A DNA stretch of 36,880 nt from Planctomycetaceae bacterium. Its GTDB lineage: Bacteria; Planctomycetota; Planctomycetia; Pirellulales; Pirellulaceae. Shown here in pieces: positions 15,742 to 25,218 of the stretch. Under the pieces are notes generated by a model, which was given only the letters and a program-made list of their open reading frames with translations, was not told where the DNA came from and did not search any database. The DNA lies in NCBI GenBank assembly GCA_002862205.1, contig PKCN01000187.1, forward strand, positions 1 through 36,880. Direction: 5' to 3'. Each line of letters begins with the position of its first letter. The first letter of the stretch is position 1. Made by a program: the position numbers and the translations under genes.

Positions 15742-17148
15742 CTAGCCGACACTGCCTTCCATTTGCAATTGGATCAACCGATTCATTTCAATTGCGTATT
15801 CCATCGGCAATTCCTTCACCAACGGTTCGATGAAGCCATTGACGATCATGGTGCTGGCTTCCTGTTCCGTCAGGCCACGGCTGAGCAGGTAGAACATTTG
15901 TTCTTCGCCAATTCGTGAAACGCTGGCTTCGTGCCCAATTTGGACATCCTGTTCGGCGACTTCGATATACGGATACGTGTCGCTGCGGCTTTCGGGATCC
16001 AAAATCAGAGCATCACAAACCACGTTATTCTTGCTGTTATGGGCACCAGGTTCGACGCGGACGAGTCCACGGTAACTGCTGCGTCCACCGTTTTTACTAA
16101 TGCTCTTGCTGATGATTTGCCCGGTCGTGTTCGGGGCTGCATGCACCAGTTTGGCACCGGCGTCCTGATGCTGTCCGGCACTGGAGAACGCGATCGACAA
16201 GATCTCGCCACGGGCACCTGGTTCCATCATATGTACCGCTGGGTACTTCATGGTCAGTTTGCTGCCCAGATTGCCGTCAACCCATTCCATGGTTGCGTCA
16301 CCGTAGGCATAGGCTCTCTTGGTCACAAGATTGTAGATATTGTTGGCCCAGTTCTGGATGGTCGTGTAGCGACAGCGAGCGTTCTTCTTGACGATCACTT
16401 CTACCACTGCACTATGCAGGCTCTCTGTGGAGTACATGGGTGCTGTACAGCCTTCGACATAGTGAATGCTTGCACCTTCGTCGACAATGATCAGGGTTCG
16501 TTCAAACTGCCCCATGCTTTCCGCGTTGATGCGGAAATACGCCTGCAACGGGAAGTCCACGTGGACTCCTTTGGGGATGTAAATGAACGATCCACCCGAC
16601 CAGACCGCACTGTTGAGCGCAGAAAATTTATTATCTTCGGGCGGAATGATTTTGCCAAAGTACTCTCGCAGCAATTCGGGATGCTCGCGAACGGCGGTAT
16701 CGGTGTCGGTAAAGATGACCCCCTGTTTCGCCAGATCTTCCTCAAGCGATCCATAGATCACTTCACTCTCGAATTGGGCTTTGACCCCTGACAGGAACTT
16801 TTTCTCTGCCTCGGGAATTCCAAGCTTATCGAAAGTGTCCTTGATTTCCTGCGGGACATCGTCCCAGGTTCGTCCCTGTCCATTGGTTGGTTTGAGGTAG
16901 TAGAAGATGTCCTGAAAATCGATGTCGATGTCACCGCCCCATTTGGGCATGGGACGTGACTCAAAAATCTCGAGTGATTTGAGTCGAAATTCACGCATCC
17001 AGTCAGGTTCGTTCTTGATGTCTGAAATCTGATTCACAATCCCGGCATTGATGCCCTTTTGCGCTTTGAAGACGCCCGTGGTCTCCGTGCGGAAATTGTA
17101 TTTGTTGATTTCACCCAGTTCAGCGGATTCGGTGATGTCAGTTGCCAT
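15742..17148 (-). CDS. sufB: SufB, Fe-S cluster scaffold subunit
   Basis: 468 residues, usual length. Conserved stretches include [28 protein letters not shown], the [19 protein letters not shown] block, [13 protein letters not shown], and [17 protein letters not shown] with [13 protein letters not shown]. The Cys that E. coli SufB has in its PYIEC motif is Val here, as in many non-enterobacterial SufB. SufB is the main scaffold of the SufBCD complex. It lies 56 bases after sufC. The antisense strand has a 286-codon open frame, which I judge a shadow of this well-conserved gene. Confidence 0.97.
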   Translation of the reverse strand: MATDITESAELGEINKYNFRTETTGVFKAQKGINAGIVNQISDIKNEPDWMREFRLKSLEIFESRPMPKWGGDIDIDFQDIFYYLKPTNGQGRTWDDVPQEIKDTFDKLGIPEAEKKFLSGVKAQFESEVIYGSLEEDLAKQGVIFTDTDTAVREHPELLREYFGKIIPPEDNKFSALNSAVWSGGSFIYIPKGVHVDFPLQAYFRINAESMGQFERTLIIVDEGASIHYVEGCTAPMYSTESLHSAVVEVIVKKNARCRYTTIQNWANNIYNLVTKRAYAYGDATMEWVDGNLGSKLTMKYPAVHMMEPGARGEILSIAFSSAGQHQDAGAKLVHAAPNTTGQIISKSISKNGGRSSYRGLVRVEPGAHNSKNNVVCDALILDPESRSDTYPYIEVAEQDVQIGHEASVSRIGEEQMFYLLSRGLTEQEASTMIVNGFIEPLVKELPMEYAIEMNRLIQLQMEGSVG

Positions 17149-17204
17149 GAGTAATTCCTATTGCTCTCTATCGTGATCCCGTGTGGTGTTGCTGCTTTGA
17201 CTCT

Positions 17205-18020
17205 TCAAACAGCCGCTTCTTCAGCAAGCATTTCCTGATTGGCCGCTTCAGCGTCCGGGTAGGCTTTGCGAATTCGGTCGTAACCATGCTCATGCAGTTC
17301 GTCGGCCAGTTCGCGTCCCCCTGTCTCAACCAGCCGTCCCCCCAGCATCACATGCGTAAATTCAGGAGGATTGTGCTCGAGCAGTTTGTCGTGGTGGGTG
17401 ATGATCAAGAGCCCCATCTTGCCCTGACCAATCTCAGCAATTGACTCGCTCGCCAGTCGTACGGCGTCGGCGTCCAATCCACTGTCAGTTTCGTCAAGCA
17501 ATGCAAATTTAGGTTGCAGCATGGCCAATTGCAAAATCTCTGCCCGCTTCATCTCGCCGCCTGAGAAGCCATCGTTGACATACCGGCGAGCAAACTCGAC
17601 ATCCATTCTCAAGTGGGACATCTTGTCTTTGAGTTCTTTGCGGAACTCCCGCATGGGAATCAGCTCCTCGCCTTCCTTGCGATCAGGTCTGCGAACATTG
17701 GTTGTCGCATGACGCAGAAAATCAGCCATCTTCACGCCCGGAATCGCCATCGGCCGCTGAAACGCCATGAAGATCCCCTCGCGGGCACGCTCATCTGGTT
17801 CCATGGCCAACACATCTTTGCCATCAAGCGAGATCTTGCCCTTGATGACTTCGTAGCCGGGGTGCCCCATGATGGCCAACCCGAGCGTACTCTTGCCGCT
17901 ACCGTTGGGTCCCATCAATGCGTGGGTTTCACCATGATTGATGGTCAAATCGACCCCTCGCAAAATTGGCTTCTCGCCAACGTTCACGTGCAGGTCTTCA
18001 ATTTTCAGAACGTGTGTCAT
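17205..18020 (-). CDS. sufC: SufC, ABC-type ATPase of the SufBCD complex
   Basis: 271 residues. Walker A is GPNGSGKST (38-46), the signature FSGGEMKRAEILQLAML follows, and Walker B is FALLDETDSGLDADA. The Q-loop region reads GIFMAFQRPMAIPGV. SufC is a soluble ABC ATPase that drives a conformational change in SufBD during cluster assembly. It is the first structural gene after sufR (248 bases) and is followed by sufB, an order of C-B-D where many bacteria have B-C-D. Confidence 0.97.
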   Translation of the reverse strand: MTHVLKIEDLHVNVGEKPILRGVDLTINHGETHALMGPNGSGKSTLGLAIMGHPGYEVIKGKISLDGKDVLAMEPDERAREGIFMAFQRPMAIPGVKMADFLRHATTNVRRPDRKEGEELIPMREFRKELKDKMSHLRMDVEFARRYVNDGFSGGEMKRAEILQLAMLQPKFALLDETDSGLDADAVRLASESIAEIGQGKMGLLIITHHDKLLEHNPPEFTHVMLGGRLVETGGRELADELHEHGYDRIRKAYPDAEAANQEMLAEEAAV

Positions 18021-18268
18021 CGTGTTTAATTTAAAATCGGAGATGTTTAAAAATGGTTTGACTGATGTGCTGCGAATGGCGGCCCGTGGGCCGTGATGTT
18101 TTTCGACATTGACTGCCGCTGAAATCTGTCACCAGAGGTCAGAGCCGACGCGTTTGCTTGGGTCGGGAGTTGGATCGGTTCTTCTGTTCGGTATTTAATG
18201 CTGCGGTGTTTATTGATGCTGAGTGTCGCAATCATTCCTGTTTTTGATTTTCGGACCTGCTCGTTCGT

Positions 18269-18955
18269 TTAGGCGCTACCGCTCGCAGTTCCTTCTGTAG
18301 TGACAGTAACCGCAGTGAACTGACAACATTCATCACCATCGAGGCGGCAACTGCTCAAATGGACGGGTTGTCCGAGTGCTTCGGAGATCATCTGCTCTTC
18401 GAGCCGGCACATGGCCCGGTCGTCCGAGACCTCTGTCAGCGTCGGAAAGGGGCATACGCAAATGTCCAAGACTGGCAACTCACCCACATGGATCACCTCG
18501 GTGAGCATTTGACGTGCTGTCATTACTTCTGACAGTTGATGCATTCGGTCTTCGAAACTGTCTTTTGTTTGATCTGCCTCAAGCTGCGTGGCGAATTGTT
18601 GTCCCAGACGGGTTGCAACCGCTGAGACCAACTGATTTCGAATCGCTTTGTCATCGACGGCGAGTATTTCGCGCCACATGGCGTCAGCCAAGTCAGCCGG
18701 ATTGGCCCCGGCATCACGGTGCCCAGTCACCGTCAAACGATAGCGGAAAGTAGGCCTGCCTCTGCCAGCGACCACCTTCTCGCGATCAATGAGTCCCATC
18801 TTCAAAAGCCGTTCGGTCCGCTGGCGAACCGCGGTGGCTGTCACGCCCAGTACTTCCGTCAATTCACCCACAGCGAACGATTCACCGTCGCGCATCGCAG
18901 TTAGCAATTCCCGATCAACGGAGCGTAGTTCGTAGGTGGATGATTTGGAATTCAA
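18269..18955 (-). CDS. sufR: SufR-like Fe-S-sensing transcriptional repressor
   Basis: 228 residues from a TTG start at 18955, with AGAG upstream. The N-terminal winged helix-turn-helix covers ~14-75 (LTEVLGVTATAVRQRTERLLKMGLI, RGRPTFRYRLT). The C-terminal region has a cysteine set like the cluster ligands of SufR: VCPFP (Cys168), AMCRLEEQ (Cys183), SSCRLDGDECC (Cys203, 210, 211). In cyanobacteria and actinobacteria SufR binds an Fe-S cluster and represses the suf operon while clusters are plentiful. Here it is upstream of sufC on the same strand, so it may control its own promoter and the operon. The spacing to sufC leaves room for a second promoter. Confidence 0.88.
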   Translation of the reverse strand: MNSKSSTYELRSVDRELLTAMRDGESFAVGELTEVLGVTATAVRQRTERLLKMGLIDREKVVAGRGRPTFRYRLTVTGHRDAGANPADLADAMWREILAVDDKAIRNQLVSAVATRLGQQFATQLEADQTKDSFEDRMHQLSEVMTARQMLTEVIHVGELPVLDICVCPFPTLTEVSDDRAMCRLEEQMISEALGQPVHLSSCRLDGDECCQFTAVTVTTEGTASGSA

Positions 18956-18993
18956 AGGTTCTCTAAACTGGGAAAACTGAAACGGGGGAATCA

Positions 18994-19005
18994 GTTGAAT
19001 TGAAC
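18994..19005. promoter_or_regulatory. Candidate operator upstream of sufR
   Basis: GTTGAATTGAAC is symmetric at 10 of 12 positions and lies 39 bases upstream of the sufR start. It is not the cyanobacterial CAAC-N6-GTTG box, but its position suits autoregulation. Confidence 0.25.
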
Positions 19006-19215
19006 GTTGGTGAATTGGTGTGTTTTCGCTCGCTCCGCATAGATGGCGTTGCAGAAGAGTACGACAACCTGTGTTTCTGTGATGTCTTGGCGCCTAACAC
19101 CCCCCCATTGGTTACTCAACCTCCATCCGTTCCCGCTTTTTCTTGGCTCTCGGGGGTTGGCAGGCAGAAAATCTTGGGGATGATCTGCCCTGTAATGTTA
19201 CGGATATAATGTTTT

Positions 19216-19242
19216 TTGACAACTACTGTTGTGAAAAATAAT
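19216..19242 (+). promoter_or_regulatory. Promoter-like element overlapping a palindrome
   Basis: TTGACA (19216-19221) is followed after 15 bases by AATAAT (19237-19242); the spacing is short. ACAAC-TACT-GTTGT (19219-19232) overlaps the -35 and spacer, where a repressor site would be expected. It may serve the glucose-dehydrogenase-like gene, with a leader of about 165 bases. Confidence 0.35.
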
Positions 19243-19413
19243 TGCCTCCTCTGGCATCTATCTGCCAAGGATTGCCAGTGACTTGCCCATGAATCTTGGT
19301 TTTTTGATGTCAGGGGATTGCCACCCCCCCCACTGATACGATGTTTCGTGGGCTGATACGATCGTCATCGGAAGAGCCCAATTTCAACCCTCAAGCGTCA
19401 TTCTGAGTCCCCA

Positions 19414-20517
19414 ATGAAAGCAGTTGCGGTAACGCCCGGCACGCCAAATAGTGTTCATCTGGAAGAAATTGATAAGCCAACACTGGACGCAATTCCAGGG
19501 GGTTTGGGAGTCCTTGTGAGGGTTCTGAAAGTCGGTGTCGATGCGACGGATCGTGAGATCAATGATGCGTTGTACGGCAATGCTCCTGATGGCGATGGTC
19601 ATCTTGTGATCGGCCACGAATCGTTCGGCGTCGTTGAGGCAGTCGGCGAGAACGTGAAACGGGTGAAGGTAGGCGATTACGTGACTGCGACAGTTCGCCG
19701 CCCGGGCGGGTCAATTTATGACCTGATTGGCACGAATGACATGACCAGCGAAGAGGAGTACTTCGAGCGAGGGATCAATCTTAGGCATGGTTACCTGACC
19801 GAGTATTTCGTGGATGAAGAGGAGTACATCGTACGTGTTCCTTTGGGATTGAAGCATCTGCATGTTTTGATGGAGCCGATGAGTTGTGCGGCCAAGGCTG
19901 TGCATCAGGCTTACGAAGCACAGCAGCGAATGAAGGTTTGGCGGCCGAAGGTTGCCTATGTTCTGGGGGCAGGGCAGATCGGCTTGCTGACCACGCTTGT
20001 GCTGAAACTGCGAGGGCTTGAGGTATTCACTCTCGCTCGCGGTGAAGCTCCTCATTTGAAGAGCGAGATCGTATCGGGGCTGGAAGCCAGCTACATCAGC
20101 ACACGCGAAACTTCCTGGGGTGATCTGGTTGAGCAGACCGGTAAACCCGATTTGATCGTTGATGCCACGGGCAGCAGTCGGCTTGCGTTTGAAGCAATGG
20201 AACATCTGGGTCTGAATGGAGTGCTTGTTTGGACCGGGATTACCGGTGGTGACAACAAGAGCGAGGTGCCAGCTGACAAAATCAATCTGCAGTGGGTTCT
20301 GGGTAACAAGTTGCTGTTGGGCAGCGTGAATGCCAATCGCCATCATTTTGAAATGGGGATCAAGGACTTGGCTCTCGGTGAAATGATGTATCCCGGAGTG
20401 CTGGAGCGGATTCTCACCAACCCCGTCGACGGATTGGAAAATTATGCCGAGATGATGCGTCTGCTGGTGGAAGAGAAAGACGCCCTGAAGGTATACGTGA
20501 ACGTCGCGGACGAATAA
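19414..20517 (+). CDS. Glucose 1-dehydrogenase-like zinc-type (MDR) oxidoreductase
   Basis: 367 residues. It is a medium-chain dehydrogenase most like archaeal-type glucose dehydrogenases (glucose to gluconolactone with NAD(P)+). The catalytic zinc site reads Asp43 (GVDATDREI), His68-Glu69 (IGHESFG) and Glu154 ([11 protein letters not shown]). The usual first ligand is Cys; Asp at this place is known in the Haloferax enzyme. The nucleotide fold has [10 protein letters not shown] (~178-187). The C-terminal part fits the dedicated glucose dehydrogenase C-terminal domain. It stands alone, convergent with the sugar cyclase gene. Substrate is inferred; another aldose or polyol is possible. Confidence 0.85.
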   Translation: MKAVAVTPGTPNSVHLEEIDKPTLDAIPGGLGVLVRVLKVGVDATDREINDALYGNAPDGDGHLVIGHESFGVVEAVGENVKRVKVGDYVTATVRRPGGSIYDLIGTNDMTSEEEYFERGINLRHGYLTEYFVDEEEYIVRVPLGLKHLHVLMEPMSCAAKAVHQAYEAQQRMKVWRPKVAYVLGAGQIGLLTTLVLKLRGLEVFTLARGEAPHLKSEIVSGLEASYISTRETSWGDLVEQTGKPDLIVDATGSSRLAFEAMEHLGLNGVLVWTGITGGDNKSEVPADKINLQWVLGNKLLLGSVNANRHHFEMGIKDLALGEMMYPGVLERILTNPVDGLENYAEMMRLLVEEKDALKVYVNVADE

Positions 20518-20561
20518 CGTTGCTGTTCAAAGCATGAGGCTGTGGATCCCGACGGTTCAGA

Positions 20562-21782
20562 CTATCGTGGGTACTTCAGCCTGTTCGTTGCTTCAGCCTG
20601 TTCGTTGCTTCCAACCTTAGGCTCGCTGCTATCGACACGCTGGTGGTGAATTTGTTGCAACTGATCAATCGCAGTTCGCATTGCGACGTGATCAATTTCG
20701 TGAACATCAACGGGGTCGCCCACCGCCCGCAGCATGGTGATTGTCAGACGCCCACCAAGGTGTTGTCTGAATTCCTCGAGCCCCTCCAGTAGTCGCTCGG
20801 TTGGCGTCAAGGCTTCGTGCCAAAGTGGGATGCCAAGTTGCGTCAAGCAATTGCAGACCGCTCGCACGTCTTTTTCGGGAAAGCCAAACTTGAGTGAAGA
20901 ATAAATGGTGTCGATGGCGACACCGATGGCGACTGCTTCTCCGTGACGAATTTGATAGTTTGTCAGTGGTTCAAGTCGGTGAGCCGACCAATGCCCAAAG
21001 TCCAATGGCCGCGCTTCGAGCATCTCAAATGGGTCCCCTCCGTGGGTGATGTGCTTGAGGTGCAGCAGGCACGATTGGTGAATGGCGCGTTTTGAAGCAA
21101 TCGCATCACGCTCGCCAATAGCATTCGCCCGGTCACAAAGCCAAGCGAATTCCGTGTCGCTCTTGAGTAACGAAACTTTCACAGCTTCACTGAAGCCGCA
21201 TCTGAAATCACGGTCAGGCAATGTATGCAACAAAGCTGAATCATTGATGACTGCCCAAGGCACAGCGAATGTGCCAATCCAATTCTTCTTTTCAAAGTGA
21301 TTGATGGCGTTTTTGACACCTACCCCCGAGTCAGCCTGGGCGAGCGTTGTGGTGGGTAGGCGAATCAAGCGGATGCCCCGGTGGGCAACGGCAGCTGCAT
21401 AGCCGACGGCATCGAGCATCGCTCCGCCGCCGATCGCTACGATGTAGCTACGGCGATCGAGATTGAGTTGATTGATTTGATTCAGAATCAGGTCCACGGT
21501 GTCAGACGAGTTCTTGATCTCTTCACCGCCCTGGACCAGCACTGGTGCGCAAACCAATTGGACACAATCAGACTGCTCCAATTGCTGTGCGATTCGATCC
21601 GTCGGGTCAGACAGGGCTTGCTCTGCGATCAGCAAAACCTTGGCACATGCTGCGTCACCCGACTCCATCACTGCAAGCAGTTCGCGGAAGTCTTCACGCG
21701 ACACATCATCGGTGACTCGTAATCGATGCACAAATGGCACAGAAAACTGGAGATCGAGCGAGGTTTCAGACGCGTCGGTCAT
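20562..21782 (-). CDS. 3-dehydroquinate-synthase-family sugar phosphate cyclase, EboD-like
   Basis: 406 residues. The NAD-binding GGGAMLDAVGYAAA and the PTTTLAQADSGVGVKNAINH stretch are the hallmark of this family, as are GFSEAVKVSLLKS and the metal-site DFGHWSAHRLEPLTNYQIRHGEAVAIG. The DFGHWSAH form resembles the EboD group more than aroB, which usually has NxGHTxGHA. EboD acts in a multi-gene pathway for a cyclitol-derived product in some bacteria and algae, but no other ebo gene is in view. The last ~9 residues (ATNRLKYPR) come from a 17-bp tandem duplication that shifts the frame; see the repeat at 20574. It is convergent with the dehydrogenase gene, 44 bases apart. Confidence 0.82.
   Translation of the reverse strand: MTDASETSLDLQFSVPFVHRLRVTDDVSREDFRELLAVMESGDAACAKVLLIAEQALSDPTDRIAQQLEQSDCVQLVCAPVLVQGGEEIKNSSDTVDLILNQINQLNLDRRSYIVAIGGGAMLDAVGYAAAVAHRGIRLIRLPTTTLAQADSGVGVKNAINHFEKKNWIGTFAVPWAVINDSALLHTLPDRDFRCGFSEAVKVSLLKSDTEFAWLCDRANAIGERDAIASKRAIHQSCLLHLKHITHGGDPFEMLEARPLDFGHWSAHRLEPLTNYQIRHGEAVAIGVAIDTIYSSLKFGFPEKDVRAVCNCLTQLGIPLWHEALTPTERLLEGLEEFRQHLGGRLTITMLRAVGDPVDVHEIDHVAMRTAIDQLQQIHHQRVDSSEPKVGSNEQAEATNRLKYPR
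20574..20607. repeat. Frame-shifting tandem duplication at a gene 3' end, 17 bp x 2
   Basis: Two identical copies of CTTCAGCCTGTTCGTTG lie inside the last codons of the sugar cyclase gene. As 17 is not a multiple of three, the duplication changes the reading frame. One copy would give NEQAEVPTIV and a stop at 20557-20559. Two copies give NEQAEATNRLKYPR and the stop at 20562. Confidence 0.93.
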
Positions 21783-21938
21783 GAGTGGGAGAGTCTGCTA
21801 TGGGGTGCGGGGGAGATGGTTGGGTGTGAATTGATGCGGTGTTGTCTCGTATGAGACGGTCAGTGCTACGGTTGCCGAATCGGCCAGCTGGCCTGATGAA
21901 ACAGGCTGAGGTGTTGGACGGTAGGAATCGCATCGCGT

Positions 21939-22874
21939 TCAAGGGGATTGTTGTTCCCAGTCCCGCCAGAGCCACTGTAGGGAGTCAGGGAAAATCGTGC
22001 CGGCGTGTTTTCCATTATGCCCTCCCTGGCCAAAGACCAGTTTGTAGTCGTAGTCGTGGAATGACAATGCTTTGCCCATTTGCCGATTGGCCAAAGGCCA
22101 ATTTCCGAATCGATTGTCCAGATCGTTCTCGCCATCCTGCAGTAGAACGCGAATTGGTTTCTTCTCTGTCTTGCGAATCATGGGAGGGTAGTTGTGACCA
22201 CCTCGCAGGTCGACAAAGCTGCCGATATGGCTGAGCACTTTACGAAAAGAGTCTGGCCGATGCCATGCCACTGAAAAGGCGCAGATCCCACCCGAGCTGT
22301 TGCCACAAATCGCCCGCAAATTCGGGTTGTTGGTGATGCGGAATTTTGCCTCGATGGGTGGTAAAACCTCTGTCAGCAGGAATTGTGCGTAATCACCACT
22401 CACCGTGTCATACTCAACACTTCGGTTGGTGGGGGTGGGTTTCCAGCCGCGTTTGTCAGGTAATTCGCCTTTGTGGCCTGGATCGATCATGACGGCAATG
22501 GTGACGGGTATCACTCCCTTGGCGATCAAATTATCAAAGACCACGGGGACACGGAAATCACCCCGTTCACCCACGAAAGTGTGCCCATCTTGAAACACCA
22601 TCAACGCTGCCGGCGTTTTGGGCGTGTATTGGGCAGGAACATAAAGGCTGTAGCGACGCTTGGTCCCGGGAAAAACTTTGCTGTCCGACAGCACGTGCTC
22701 CGTGACGGTTCCCCGCGGATGATTTGCGTTACGCAGAGAATCCGGGCCATGTTTGTAAGCTGGGTCCGCTGCGGTCACGGCGACCGGCTTCAGGGAAATC
22801 AGGGAGCCCAGAGCGAGGACCAGCACCATGACAATGGCATTAAAAAAACGTGGGTGTGATGGGATTGGGAACAT
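21939..22874 (-). CDS. Secreted esterase/alpha-beta hydrolase (esterase D type)
   Basis: 311 residues. Signal peptide with AIVMVLVLALGSLI and cleavage near VTAA (~36). The mature part is an esterase D/feruloyl-esterase-like hydrolase: YSLYVPAQYTP, LMVFQDGHTFV, and GNSSGG (191-196) with the nucleophile Ser193. The acid and His are likely in LLQDGENDLDN and GQGGHNGKHAG. Its export and family suggest release of acyl groups from polysaccharides or iron chelates; the substrate is unknown. No polysaccharide gene cluster is next to it. The ATG at 22874 gives a good signal peptide. Confidence 0.85.
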   Translation of the reverse strand: MFPIPSHPRFFNAIVMVLVLALGSLISLKPVAVTAADPAYKHGPDSLRNANHPRGTVTEHVLSDSKVFPGTKRRYSLYVPAQYTPKTPAALMVFQDGHTFVGERGDFRVPVVFDNLIAKGVIPVTIAVMIDPGHKGELPDKRGWKPTPTNRSVEYDTVSGDYAQFLLTEVLPPIEAKFRITNNPNLRAICGNSSGGICAFSVAWHRPDSFRKVLSHIGSFVDLRGGHNYPPMIRKTEKKPIRVLLQDGENDLDNRFGNWPLANRQMGKALSFHDYDYKLVFGQGGHNGKHAGTIFPDSLQWLWRDWEQQSP

Positions 22875-23058
22875 GTTGCTGTGGATTCGAGAAAGGTATG
22901 AGGGCGATACTTTACCGCAGATTTACCTGACAAGTGTCTGGCAGCCGACATTTTCGCAAGTCGGATTGGGGATGCATTGACGACGATGTGCAGCCGTACG
23001 AACAAGTTGGGGGGAGGGAGTTTTTTCGTGGACACGTTATTCTAACCTGACATGGCCC

Positions 23059-23112
23059 GAGTTCAGGACCTGGCATGCCCTGAGTTCAGGACCTGGCATG
23101 CCCTGAGCTCAG
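23059..23112. repeat. Tandem array, 23 bp x 2.4
   Basis: Two identical 23-base copies (23059-23081, 23082-23104) beginning GAGTTCAGGACCTGGCATG, and a partial third. A diverged half copy precedes them. The unit contains the small palindrome CCTGAGTTCAGG across its join. It lies just upstream of the aldo/keto reductase gene and may include part of its 5' region. Confidence 0.92.
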
Positions 23113-23160
23113 AGATGGGGCAGGGGTTGATGTTTCCCGTTCAATTGAGAGATGCGAGTG

Positions 23161-24198
23161 ATGGAAAGGCGACGTTTGGGAGCCAGTGGTCTGGTGGTAT
23201 CTGACATTTGTATGGGCACCATGACGTTTGGCGGACAGTGTGACGAGCCGATCAGTCACGCGATTTGTGATCGCGCCTGGGAGGCCGGGATCGATTTTTT
23301 CGATGCAGCGGAGATCTATCCTGTTCCTCCATCGGCTGAGCTTGTCGGTGTGACCGAGGAGATCGTTGGACGTTGGATGAAAACAAAGCCACGAGAGACA
23401 GTGGTGATTGCGACCAAGGTAACTGGTCCAGGGCATGGCTGGTTCACGCCTCCTGTTCGCCATGGGAAAACTGCGTTGGATCGGCAGCAAATCGTGGCCG
23501 CCTGTGAAGCATCGCTCAAGCGTTTGGGAACGGATTATATCGATCTTTACCAGACGCATTGGCCGGACCATGGCATGCCCTACGAAGAAGTGCTGGGGGT
23601 ACTCACCGAATTGCGTGATGCTGGAAAGGTTCGTGTCATAGGTTGCAGCAATGAGACCAGTTGGGGATTGATGAAAAGTTTGTGGGCCGCCGATACCCAT
23701 CGGGTTGATCGTTACCAGACGGTTCAAAACAATTTCAGTTTGATCAATCGCCGATGCGAGAGCGAATTGGCCCAAGTGTGCCGTCGCGAGCAGATCAGTC
23801 TGCTGCCCTATTCACCCTTGGGCGGTGGTGTGCTGACGGGTAAATATCAGCAGGGCAAACCGGCCGGGGCGCGGTTCAGTGCTTATCTGCTCGATGGCAA
23901 TGAGCGGCAGAAAAAAATGGCGCAGCGGTTTGTCAATTCACGAACACTGGAGACCACAAATCGTCTGACTGAAATTGCCCAGTCGCTCGGAATCACGGTC
24001 ACTGCGCTGGCGGTGGCGTGGAGTCGCCAGCACGATTTTGTGGCCTCAACGATCATCGGGGCCACTAGCCTTGAGCAACTCGAGGAATCGCTTGAAGCAC
24101 GCGATCTGGTGCTTGATCAGGAAACACTCAAGCGGCTGGATGAGCTGGATGCCGAGTTGCCTAACCCAATGAGCGAGGACGGGTTACGCCGATTGTAG
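23161..24198 (+). CDS. Aldo/keto reductase
   Basis: 345 residues from ATG 23161, with GAGAG nine bases before; ATG 23152 would add three residues. It starts [23 protein letters not shown], as in Tas-like reductases. The tetrad is Asp48, Tyr53 (DFFDAAEIY), Lys86 (VVIATK) and His133 (YQTHWPDHG). The NADP-binding end has [15 protein letters not shown]. Such enzymes reduce aldehydes or ketones with NADPH in the cytoplasm; the substrate is not clear. It stands alone, with a repeat array upstream and the Gly-rich secreted gene downstream. Confidence 0.95.
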   Translation: MERRRLGASGLVVSDICMGTMTFGGQCDEPISHAICDRAWEAGIDFFDAAEIYPVPPSAELVGVTEEIVGRWMKTKPRETVVIATKVTGPGHGWFTPPVRHGKTALDRQQIVAACEASLKRLGTDYIDLYQTHWPDHGMPYEEVLGVLTELRDAGKVRVIGCSNETSWGLMKSLWAADTHRVDRYQTVQNNFSLINRRCESELAQVCRREQISLLPYSPLGGGVLTGKYQQGKPAGARFSAYLLDGNERQKKMAQRFVNSRTLETTNRLTEIAQSLGITVTALAVAWSRQHDFVASTIIGATSLEQLEESLEARDLVLDQETLKRLDELDAELPNPMSEDGLRRL

Positions 24199-24321
24199 CG
24201 TGCATGCAGATTTTTCCGATTTCAACAGATTTCGTGATTGCACTTGAAAGCAACTCGAAATAACGTGGGAAGTACGGGGAGATTTCAAGCACATCCACTT
24301 TTTGGAAGTAGGTTGGCGCCG

Positions 24322-25161
24322 ATGCGAATCCCAATCCTTGTTCTCGCCGTTCTTTCTCTCTCGCCGCTTGCTCAGGCTGCAGATTGGCTGACTCTACCCA
24401 GTCGGTATAGCCACAATCCCAGTACCGGACAAAGAGTCTCGCAGTACAGCAAGATTCAGGCACCTTCGGTACCACAGCCCTCCAATTTCCGCACGAGCGG
24501 CTACACGCATACCCGCAGTTCGTTGAACTACGGCCAATCGGCCGATAACTACCACCGCGTTGAGCAGTGGGGTGATCCGGTGCGTCCCTACGGAGAATGG
24601 CGTTTTCCGTATCGTCCTTACAGCACGCCGTATCCAAATTGGGGGCCACCCTACGCCGGTTTGAATCTGGGTGGAGGCTTTTATGGTCCCTATGGCCCCA
24701 TGCCTTACGATCCCTATGGTGGGGCAGGTTTCAATCCTGGCGATCGCTATCCCAACCCAACTCCTCGTGGTCGGGGAGCTTACCCAGTGCCCAATTCCGG
24801 AGCGTCTGCTGGCCCGGGCGGAGTTCCCGGGGATGGCATGTTGCCGCCTGCCGCGACCATGTCGATCGTTCCAAGTCGAGATGGTGTGGGCATGCCCGTG
24901 GGCGGTCTCAGGCCCGAAGGTGAACGCGTTGCGCCGACCGGCACCCGGCCGTCTAATCGGCCAAACGCTGGCTCTGCGGGAGGCCCCGCTTCCAACCAGT
25001 CTTATGATCCACGGCAAAGTCCGGTCGACCGCCAGGGGAATCGCGGCCGATACCGCCCGACGCCTCAGCCGAGCCCATTCAATCCTTATCCGAGTGGTCC
25101 CGGCACGCCTTATCCGGTGGCGCCCTACTATGACGGATACTATCCGGTTTACCGGGATTGA
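24322..25161 (+). CDS. Secreted Gly/Pro/Tyr-rich protein of unknown function
   Basis: 279 residues from ATG 24322. The signal peptide is clear: MRIPILVLAVLSLSPLAQA. The open frame continues upstream to 24238, but that would bury the signal. The mature protein is low in complexity, with Pro-Tyr repeats (YRPYSTPYPNWGPPYAG), GGGFYGPYGPMPYDPYGG, a Gly/Pro/Arg middle and a Tyr-rich tail (PYYDGYYPVYRD). No domain is recognised. Such composition suits an extracellular or cell-wall structural protein, and Tyr may allow cross-linking, but this is inference. The opposite strand has a long open frame over the same place, which is a shadow of biased codons. Confidence 0.72.
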   Translation: MRIPILVLAVLSLSPLAQAADWLTLPSRYSHNPSTGQRVSQYSKIQAPSVPQPSNFRTSGYTHTRSSLNYGQSADNYHRVEQWGDPVRPYGEWRFPYRPYSTPYPNWGPPYAGLNLGGGFYGPYGPMPYDPYGGAGFNPGDRYPNPTPRGRGAYPVPNSGASAGPGGVPGDGMLPPAATMSIVPSRDGVGMPVGGLRPEGERVAPTGTRPSNRPNAGSAGGPASNQSYDPRQSPVDRQGNRGRYRPTPQPSPFNPYPSGPGTPYPVAPYYDGYYPVYRD

Positions 25162-25218
25162 TTCCGCAGCTTGATTGGTTTGCTGATACCGATCCGGCAT
25201 CAAGCCTGTTGCATCATC

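Larger units (their letters stand above)
18956..19413. other. Divergent intergenic region between sufR and the glucose-dehydrogenase-like gene
   Basis: 458 bases. It should hold the promoters of sufR (minus) and of the plus-strand gene. Seen here: a near-palindrome at 18994-19005, a promoter-like element with a palindrome at 19216-19242, a TATAAT at 19205-19210 without a good -35, and TGGCA-N6-TGCCA at 19252-19267. An open frame of 69 codons (19000-19209) has no support. Confidence 0.5.

Noticed and set aside
15931-16791. 286-codon plus-strand frame
   Set aside because: Fully antisense to sufB, whose protein is conserved along its length; the frame is a codon-bias shadow.
18021-18268. SufR box CAAC-N6-GTTG between sufR and sufC
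   Set aside because: Searched by eye on both strands in this spacer and upstream of sufR; no exact match was found.
19252-19267. Sigma-54 type promoter (GG-N10-GC)
   Set aside because: TGGCA-N6-TGCCA has a spacing one base short, and no activator site was seen.
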